From NCBI GenBank assembly GCA_030762935.1, contig CM060900.1:391953632-392017631 (forward strand): 64,000 nucleotides of DNA, read 5' to 3'. Source of the stretch: Hymenopus coronatus (Eukaryota; Arthropoda; Insecta; Mantodea; Hymenopodidae). Numbering within the stretch: the stretch's first letter is position 1; every line of letters begins with the position of its first letter. The position numbers and the translations under genes were made by a program. A model generated the notes under the pieces. It saw nothing but the letters and a program-made list of their open reading frames with translations, was not told the DNA's origin and searched no databases. Below, piece by piece: positions 56,601-64,000 of the stretch.

Positions 56601-57843
56601 TTAAACTGTATCTCCTTGTACGTTTTTATTGCTCATTATTCATTAAATTCTCGAATATTTTTCTTCGCAAAACTTTTTTTTTTTTTTTGTAGTTGCGTCA
56701 CACTATTTTAGACGTATGAATGGCATTGTGCTGGTTAATGGGACGTTTAATTCTTACAATTTTACTTATTATAAAATCTCTGGCTAGAAGCTCTGACTGT
56801 AGACCGAATAGATTCGAAATCTAGCTTGAGCTATACCGTTGTAAGAGCAAATCATCATTTCGTCATCTTAAAATAACTTATTCTATTCTTTTCGATTTAA
56901 GTTTCATTTATATCGTATGCACTTGTGTATCATATGCTAAAACCCTTTAACATTGCCGTAAAATAAACCATGTACTTGTATTAAGAGTAATTTCAAAACG
57001 ACCCTTATGCAATTGTCTTGCTTTTCCACAGAGCTCAATAGCATATTCTTCCAGGAAGGTAGTCTTATATAGGAGGCAGGCAAAGGCGGTTTTCGCTTAA
57101 CAATTTCTACAGAAGAAAGGGGAGGGTTAATTAGCCCACTATTTCGAGGATCTTATCATCGTTTAAAATTCTGAGTATAGAAGTAATGATCAGAAAAAGT
57201 GACGATAAAAATTAACTCGTAGCTGAGTGTAAGAGATTGTGGTCAAGAGGTGGTCATCAAAACAATAAGTATAAAATAATAGTTGAGAAAGCTCTTGGAA
57301 TCTGATTTATTTTCTTAGGCCATTATAAATTGTTGTAGCTCACGTATAGAATGGTAAGGCGGCGGCGGCGGTATGTTTTAAGGTTAACAACTTTGGTAAC
57401 TGCAAAGTTTTATAAGAATCACCGATATATCTAAATTTAGCGCCGAAAGTTGTCTTACATCCTAGTAAACCATTATTTGGACAAGATCGACCTCTTTGCT
57501 ACGGCCAGAAAATGCCAGCGCTGAGCAGCAGCGCCATCTCAAGTCGAAAAAAAAAAAACAACTTAAATGAAAATTTTACCTGGGATATCGCACTGGTGCA
57601 GTGTTTGAATTCTGTTGCATTCTAAGTTCAACGCCTAACATATCGTACTAGCTTTCTAACTATAATTAGGCGCTGTAGTAATTTCGGTCTTTGTGTAGGA
57701 AGCATTTGATATAATAAGTTTTCAATAGGATAAGAGCTGTAACAAAATAGGTTCGTAGATAGAGCTCAGGGGGAACTTATGTGCTTGAGCAATCAGTATT
57801 CAAGGTCAGCAACCACTACCCCAGAAATACTGTCACTGTATAC
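56601..57843. other. Anonymous DNA
   Basis: A T-run at about 56673-56689, a short GGC-repeat at 57359-57371 and an A-run at 57547-57558 are the only simple features. No gene recognised. Confidence 0.4.
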
Positions 57844-58024
57844 TACCTGTCTGACGAAAGAGTGTAGTTTTCAGATGAGGTCGCCAGTGTGCCTTAGATA
57901 GGATTAATCAGGAGAGAACATCCGAACGAGTTCTACACACCAGGAATTCTGATGTAATACGGTCTGTTATGTTTCTGCGCGAGCTTATTCTGCCTATCGT
58001 CAGCATTTATTCCCCAGACAGGTA
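57844..58024 (-). mobile_element. TIR element (MITE-like) E33, short copy
   Basis: The left end TACCTGTCTGACGAAAGAGT and inverted right end TACCTGTCTGGGGAATAAAT are terminal inverted repeats of about 17 bases. Internal blocks match the long copy at 33937-34341 in inverted orientation (TCATCTGAAAACTACACTC and AGCTCGCGCAGAAAC on the minus strand). At 181 bases it is less than half the length of the other copy. Non-coding. Confidence 0.68.
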
Positions 58025-59914
58025 CGACACGTTGTGTTAGCTTCGTTTACGTTCTACTTGGAGTCTCAGTTGACTTTAGGGCTCCCCGGGTCCTAGTTCC
58101 GAGCCTCATGGATTAGACGCCTACGAATTGTACCCATATTTGTAGCTGCAGTTTCTGCTCGGAATGATCACACCGTGAAGAATGAGCTTCCTGTTTTTAT
58201 CAGTGACTGGAACATTCAGTGGTACTATTTACAATGGTGCAATAACTATGTAATGTATTAGTTTTGGGCTAAAGCACCCTTAGCGCATAAATCGCTGGGT
58301 TTTGCAGAGTAAATCATTACCTCGCATTATGAACGGTAGCGCCGCTGTGAAGAATCACCAGAATTTCCACAGCTGTACAATTTGATGTTCTGCCCGACTT
58401 CCTTTTAAAAGTATAACATCAGAAAAGCTAGAGACGAACACTCTTGTTAATTCCTCATTCTTAATCTACCGAGGACTAACGGTGTTCTTTCTTTCGCTGA
58501 CATTATAATATGATTTGTAATTTTTATCTTAGAGGAAGGCATCTTTAAGATCACCCGAAATTACCATTGGGCTTTGCTGTATAGTTATCCCAAAGGTGTC
58601 TTCCTATTTTCCAGAAGAAAAAAGGTAAGAACGGGAAACATAAATATTTGGTGGAAAACAATTAGTTCTCACATCAGTCTTCTTGAAAAGTTTTGGCACA
58701 CGCATGTACACTCAAGTTCAAAAAGTCGAAACAAAGCAGTTTCTTTGCCAGGTAGATTTAAGAAGCTGTCCCTTTTCAGATATACGGTCTATTCCAGCGT
58801 AGTGGCAAGAGTAACGCTGAACCAAGAACCAAGGTTGAAGTAAATATGTATCAGAAACTTATCCAGAAATAACTGTAGCTTGTTGAAGTCCAAGGAAGCT
58901 TGAAATATGCAACTAAGTTAATCTCTCCTACGTAACTTACCCGAACACTTCGAATTCAAATGTAGAATAACTTTTCTTATCCTTGAATGCTTACCTGTTC
59001 AGTAAATGGCCTACGGTTAGATATCTCAGAGTAAATAAATATAGCATATGCTTGAGAATTGGCATGTGTATATTTGCATATGGGTAATTAAAATGAATGT
59101 CACGGTGTAATTTAAAATTATTTACACCGGAAAACTGGAATGAAATAATTACAATAATTTGTAATTATTACTATTGTATTAATCTTTCTGATTAACAGAT
59201 AAGCTTATCCTTTAAGCAAGCTTGTTTTGTACTCTTTTTCTGATTATTTCACATCTAGCAATCAGTGATGAAAACAGCAGTAACACTCATAACTCTGGAA
59301 TTAGTGTGATCGCCAAGAGGTCTGACAGACCCTTACAGTTGTATATGTTTAATTATAAAGATGACAGAATCAATTAATTTGAGCACTGTAAGTGTACATT
59401 CGGAGGGTAACGTTTGTTTGGCTTGAACGGAACTGTGGCAGCTGCTGTCGGAGAACCCAAGCATTTCTCCCAAAATAACCACAAAGGAAATTGCAGACCC
59501 CTCCTACAACATATCATAAATCACCCAAGATCTGAATTCAGCTTGGATAATTATACACCGTTTTACAAGGGAATCGTTGCAGTGTTCCTTTTGCCTGACT
59601 CTTTATTTAGCTTTCCTTTACTGTTGTTTTCGTTCCCTATTCTTCTTGCCATTACTCAAAGTATACATTATAGTTTCCTTTCGAAAATGTAGTTAGCCTT
59701 TGGTGTACAACAAGAACCGTACCTGGTGTTAAATTTCATGTGTGTTCGCAGTATTTTGTGTCTTACGCTTTACTATTTACCAGACATTTTGAGAAATTAA
59801 TCCTTAATTTTAGCAGGCTTCCCTTGTAAAGTACTGTTTTAATTTCAAAGTATTTCAGACAAAACATATACCATTTATTGTTCTTTAACATCTTATTTAT
59901 TATTCTTAACAGCT
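58025..59914. other. Anonymous DNA
   Basis: Frames of 89 and 92 codons (58574-58843, 59414-59692) have no recognised motif. A small inverted word pair GGTGTAA/TTACACC lies at about 59104-59129. Confidence 0.4.
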
Positions 59915-60103
59915 TCAGGCATTCTCCGTGGTCTAGGAGTAACATGCTTTTTCTGGTTCCCAAGGTCGCGATTTCAAACCCGACGGAGCGCGATAGGTTT
60001 TTTGGGCGTAGAAAATCCTTATGACTTCCATTCCGAAGGAAAGTAAAGCCTTTGGTCCCGTGTCGTAGGTTTACGGCATGTAAAGAAACCTCATCTTAAC
60101 GGT
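59915..60103 (+). mobile_element. tRNA-derived SINE, family I
   Basis: CTCCGTGGTCTAGGAGTAAC (A-box) and GGTCGCGATTTCAAACCCGA (B-box), with GACGGAG closing an acceptor-like stem against CTCCGT, give a strongly tRNA-like head. The body AATCCTTATGACTTCCATTC with GTAAAGCCTTTGGTCCCG and TCGTAGGTTTACGGCATG follows. It directly abuts the reverse SINE B2. Confidence 0.75.
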
Positions 60104-60367
60104 CTTTTTTTTTTTTTTACAAAAATAAAAAATACAATTCCGGAGGCTTGTCAGGACTCCAGCGCTGTATTCCTTTTTTCTCCATTTTTTCTAGTTTTCC
60201 TTAGTAGACATTATTCTTAACGTTTTCCTTTTACATATACATACACAAATATAGACACATTTACAAACACAGAAACACCCATGCCCAAGGCGGGACTCGA
60301 ACCCACGATCCTGTGTACCACGAAGCGCCAAAGCGAGACACTAGCGAGCGCAGCCACCGGGATCGGC
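60104..60367 (-). mobile_element. tRNA-derived SINE, family B (copy B2)
   Basis: Minus-strand order is the same as copy B1: GATCCCGGTGGCTGCGCTCG, GTCTCGCTTTGGCGCTTCG, GGGTTCGAGTCCCGCC, GAAAAAAGGAATACAGCGC, GTCCTGACAAGCCTCCGGA, then an A-rich end (T tract at 60105-60119). Two SINEs (I and B2) therefore lie end to end in opposite orientations. Confidence 0.9.
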
Positions 60368-60559
60368 AAGTCTTTCACGCCCAACATAGAATGGGACGCT
60401 GAGAGCCATTTGCAATTCATACTAAAGATTAAAATAAAAATCCGTGTTTCTTTCACATTAATTTCTCCATTTGTTCTGCAAACAAACTATTCCTACAAAA
60501 TATTATTCCTTTGTCTACATGATGTTTATCGAGATAAATATCACCCGAAATGATCTCAT
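60368..60559. other. Anonymous DNA
   Basis: Nothing recognised. Confidence 0.4.
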
Positions 60560-61070
60560 AACTTGCTAGCATTTAAACTGAAGGGAAATAAGGATATACA
60601 CTAAGCTAAAGTGATAGTGAAATATTTTAAAATATATCGCTATGCGATTTGCATTGAAATTCGGCTCTCTTTCTATTACAGAGTAAAATAAGAGAGAGAC
60701 GGAACGAATGATGACTTCCCGTTTGAGAAAGGTTTAAATATTTCAATATTGAAACATACGACAGGAAATATCTCGGAAATGGTTAGCATATATATATAGG
60801 ACATAAATTGTTTTTTAACGAGATCTACATTTATATGAAGTAAGTTTTTGTCTACCTCTTACGGTTTACCGGTTATACGAAAGTGATAGAAATTCAGGAA
60901 ATACATTTTTTACCATGTAAATATCTTTAATATAGGTAGGAAATCCAAAATTTCGAAAAAAGTAGTTTGGGATGGGGGGGTTTACTGAAAATCATGTTGT
61001 ATCCTTGGAAGATACTAAACCTAAATGCCAAGTTTGGTATTTGACCAACTTTTCCTATTTTAGTTATGCT

Positions 61071-61113
<43 letters not shown>

Positions 61114-61240
61114 TACACACACACGCGCGCGCGAAACTTTTTCTCAAAATCTGATGTGTTCAATTCACATGACTTTCTCTACATATTCTACAAACATTTC
61201 TTCTATAATCTACACCATGCTAATTAAGATGACCATTTAA
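60560..61240 (-). mobile_element. Rep-D copy D8 with an abutting second fragment
   Basis: GAAGGGAAATAAGGATATAC, then CCCGTTTGAGAAAGG, TCTCGGAAATGGTTAGC, CTCTTACGGTTTACCGG, GTATCCTTGGAAGATACTAA and a CA tract (61072-61107, CACACG/CG to 61133), follow reverse Rep-D order, ending at about 61145. ACATGACTTTCTCTACAT at 61163-61180 and CATGCTAATTAAGATGACCA then look like the opposite terminus of a second reverse copy, so two elements sit end to end. Confidence 0.7.
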
Positions 61241-62470
61241 GATGACCATTCGAAAAAAAATATTAGCAACTTGACGACACCGTGACAATAGAAATGGAGT
61301 AGTTAATGGCAACATGTATGCATTAGATAGAAATATCCCATTTAATACCATACTGTCTTTTAAGTTCGAGAGAAGCTGTAGAAATAGTTAATGTAAGTTA
61401 ATACTTTAAATACCCATCCGGTCCTATTTTAATATAAATTAAACTGCGTATCACTAAGTGTAATAATGTAATTATGACAAACCCATAGCACAACAATAGA
61501 CTTTCAAAGAAACAGTTCACGTCAAAATGGAAAATTTATGCGTCTCCTGAAGAAAGTGTAAGTAATTTTCTCGAAGTTTTGTAAGAGGCCGCAATTTTTG
61601 AAATGAAAGCTGCTTCAGATATCCTTTCTGCGAAGAGAAAACTAAAAACTGTTTAAAAGTTTTGACTTAGAATTTCTAAATCTTCTAAATATATCCTTGT
61701 TCAGTTTAGAGTGTCCATTGTGGGTTGATTCACACCATTTTTGAGAAGTTAAAAGCATTTTACTTAAATGTTTGTTCGACCGCCGCCTCTACCAAATAAG
61801 TATGGATTACATAACATTTGAAGCATTGATACTGGTGGAGGGTATGCAGCTGTGAGCCAACAGGTGTACCCTTTGGCGATCAGCCAGGCCCAAGTCTGGT
61901 TCAGATCGGCGAGGGTGCGTATTTGTGTTCGACACAAAGAACAGAGGGCGCTGCGGTTGAGGTAGGTTAGCAAATTAACTGGATGATTAAAGGACCGTCA
62001 TGTGTTCATGCTAGATGTCCTCTCTTGGTGAATTCTAAGAAATTTGAACACCTAAACGAAGTTTGTATGTTCGCGCAAATGTGTGTTCGTTCTCCATCTA
62101 ATCATTTGTGTAATATCTGGGACAGAATATCTGGGCAAATATCTGCATATCTGCTCATTACCAATTACTAGGGATTCTTCATATTGTTACATTAACTTGT
62201 TTGAACTCATTTTAATGTGAATGCCCACAGAAATTGTTTAAATATACAATACTCATTTTGTTATGTATAGGAAGCTGATACAACGGTAATGTGAAACATA
62301 CCTATGCGTTAGCAAGTTCAAAAGACGCGCTTCAAAGTACTGGACCTCAGGGAAAGAGAAACATACAGCGTATGTTAAAAAGATACTTACAAAATATGTA
62401 ATTTGCGCATTTTAATGAAATTTGCTTTCTTCATGTTGATGTTTTGTATTGATCACTTGGTGTCCTACAG
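61241..62470. other. Anonymous DNA; GC-richer patch at 61770-61970
   Basis: The patch includes GGCGATCAGCCAGGCCCAAG and GGCGAGGGTGCG and may be an old mobile-element piece, but no box pair or protein motif was identified. The rest is AT-rich without signals. Confidence 0.4.
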
Positions 62471-62493
62471 TGTGTGTGTGTGTGTGTGTGTGT
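62471..62493. repeat. (TG)n microsatellite
   Basis: About eleven TG units. Confidence 0.92.
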
Positions 62494-63040
62494 AATAACT
62501 AACGGGTATTCACAAAAAAATCGAAATGAAAATTTAATTTATTTTGGCAATACCTGTAACTTCAATCTTAAAGAACTTGCCCCACTCTGAGAATTAGTCG
62601 AGAATAAAAGCTTCCTGAGAAAACAAACAGACAAACAGCGTTATATCATTGGAATGAAACATCTTTACCCCTTCTACAGATGCACACATTCGGAGAACTT
62701 CAAACATGCATTTCCAGTGAACCCTTTTGCTGAATCTATAGTTTGAGCACATTAATTCCTGATGAACAGGATATCTTCACTGATTATGAATACTCTAAGA
62801 ATGTTTTTTGATCCACATAAGAGTACCTACAACCTATTTTTTTGTTTTGTTTTTGTCTCTTTTTGCTTTTGTTTTCTTTGTTTCATTATGTATTTCACAC
62901 CTTTTAACTGGAATGGGCCTATCGCCGACTTTTTACCTTTGGAACATTCGCCAATGTTAACTCGTGTACAGTAGTCGTTGGATTTTTTTTTTTTTTTTTT
63001 TTTTTGCTGTTTTTTGTGTGTTCTGTACTTTTGAAAAAAA
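62494..63040. other. Anonymous AT-rich DNA with poly(T)
   Basis: A T tract at about 62983-63005 precedes the H2 SINE and may be its A-rich tail read on the opposite strand. Confidence 0.5.
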
Positions 63041-63172
63041 AACAACCACACATATTGACACTTCCAAATTCCAGGGAGAATAGAGAATAATTCCCAGCCC
63101 AAGTCGGGAATCGATCTTGGGACCCCTCGCACAGAAGGCATGTGCTCCACTGAATGAGCTATAGTAGCAGTC
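63041..63172 (-). mobile_element. Short tRNA-derived SINE, family H (copy H2)
   Basis: On the minus strand, GCTACTATAGCTCATTCAGT (A-box) and AAGATCGATTCCCGACTTGG (B-box) have GTGCGAGGGGTCCC between them, as in copy H1. GGGAATTATTCTCTATTCTC then matches the H1 body. The box spacing here is near the tRNA norm, so H1 has lost about 15-20 bases by comparison. Confidence 0.8.
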
Positions 63173-63803
63173 CTGTATTGTTTTCTGAACTAATATATTA
63201 TGCATAAACTTGTGTAAGATTAAATATCTAATACACTTTCATCCATCAGATATGTGAACTCCTTTTTTCTTTTGAATTAAATTGATTTCGTAAAACTTGG
63301 CATCGTGTACAAAAATAATGAGGTTCCTAAAGATTGAATGAAAGATATGCTCACAATGAAGAACTTGCAAAACAGATTAAATAATATATCTCCACCTGCG
63401 CTCTCTGGATATGAAAATTTGGGAAAAAGTATTTTTGTTTAATACATATGTTGCGCTTTAAGAACTAAAACAAAAACTAAATAATTTGGGTGGCATACTT
63501 GTTGAAATATGGGTCAGCAAGTCCTATTAACTGTAACAGTAAATTATAGCATTTGAATCAAATTTGGAAAACTGCACGTTTTTGTTCTGATGTTAGCTGC
63601 TACAGGCAGGATACACAAGGAATACTTTAAAATGTCAAAACTTCTTGAACATTTAGAGTAAAATGAGGTAATTTTTGATTGCTTTTGTTTTCCTCTAATG
63701 AAATATCTTGGTATTTAAATGTTGTTTCTTCTGTTGAATATTCATAGTGAAGTTAGTGCTCTAAAAGGCACTATGTCATCCACCGAGAAAAGGAATAAAA
63801 AGG

Positions 63804-63806
<3 letters not shown>
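63173..63806. other. Anonymous AT-rich DNA
   Basis: Nothing recognised. Confidence 0.4.

Positions 63807-63859
<53 letters not shown>
63807..63859. repeat. (GT)n microsatellite
   Basis: About twenty-six GT units. The open frame crossing it translates to Cys-Val repeats and is not a gene. Confidence 0.95.
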
Positions 63860-64000
63860 TACTTATTTGTTTTGTTCCATATAGTTGCTATTAATATCTA
63901 AGCTCTCATCGCCGGCTTTTGCTTTGGAATAATTTCTCGTTGGCAATGTTATTCACTCGCTTTACTCTGGTGCTAATGATTGAATTGGTTACTTTGGGTT

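Noticed and set aside
59915..59990. A functional tRNA gene
   Set aside because: The head pairs like an acceptor stem, but SINE-like body sequence follows and it lies next to another SINE. No clean cloverleaf was drawn.

Overview
This window reads as animal nuclear DNA, almost certainly from an insect with a large, repeat-rich genome. It is AT-rich, has no long open frames or bacterial-style operons, and is full of microsatellites, tRNA-derived SINEs and decayed transposons. The transposase and LINE fragments resemble families common in insects. The mix of SINEs with mariner/Tc1 relics suggests something like a cockroach, termite or other large-genome insect, but that lineage guess is inference only. 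No complete host protein-coding gene can be supported, so the window is best described as intergenic or intronic DNA.

Layout. 1-5 kb: an anonymous AT-rich stretch, then a hAT-like transposase fragment (minus strand, 3279-4061) with a SINE inserted beside it and a clear 9-bp target duplication. 5-10 kb: two SINEs, CA and TA tracts and a 0.33-kb ATT/ATG minisatellite. 10-15.3 kb: an N-terminal transposase relic, a CpG-rich patch and two reverse-oriented copies of a ~0.95-kb non-coding repeat, called Rep-D here. 16.8-19.7 kb: the most distinctive region. A minus-strand core promoter candidate (heat-shock-element-like sites, TATA, arthropod Inr) has a possible first exon and splice donor. It abuts a 2.4-kb degenerate minisatellite that carries an internally deleted mariner element. 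20-28 kb: two unrelated LINE 3' fragments (minus strand) and a SINE. 28-32 kb: a Rep-D copy holding a Tc1/mariner-like element with intact terminal repeats, two SINE copies, then a full-length Rep-D copy.

32-45 kb: a 0.4-kb TIR element, a tail-to-tail palindrome of transposase fragments, a small MITE-like inverted repeat, a full-length Rep-D followed by a partial one, and SINEs. 45-52 kb: mostly anonymous DNA with SINE pieces and a SINE copy folded into a 65-bp inverted repeat. 52.7-54.5 kb: a minus-strand Tc1/mariner-type transposase pseudogene split by two SINEs, both with target duplications. 55-64 kb: Rep-D fragments, several SINEs, a short relative of the 34-kb TIR element, and CA/GT tracts.

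Nothing here works together as a pathway. The organising principle is repeated, nested insertion of mobile elements. Family assignments rest on remembered motif patterns, not on database searches.
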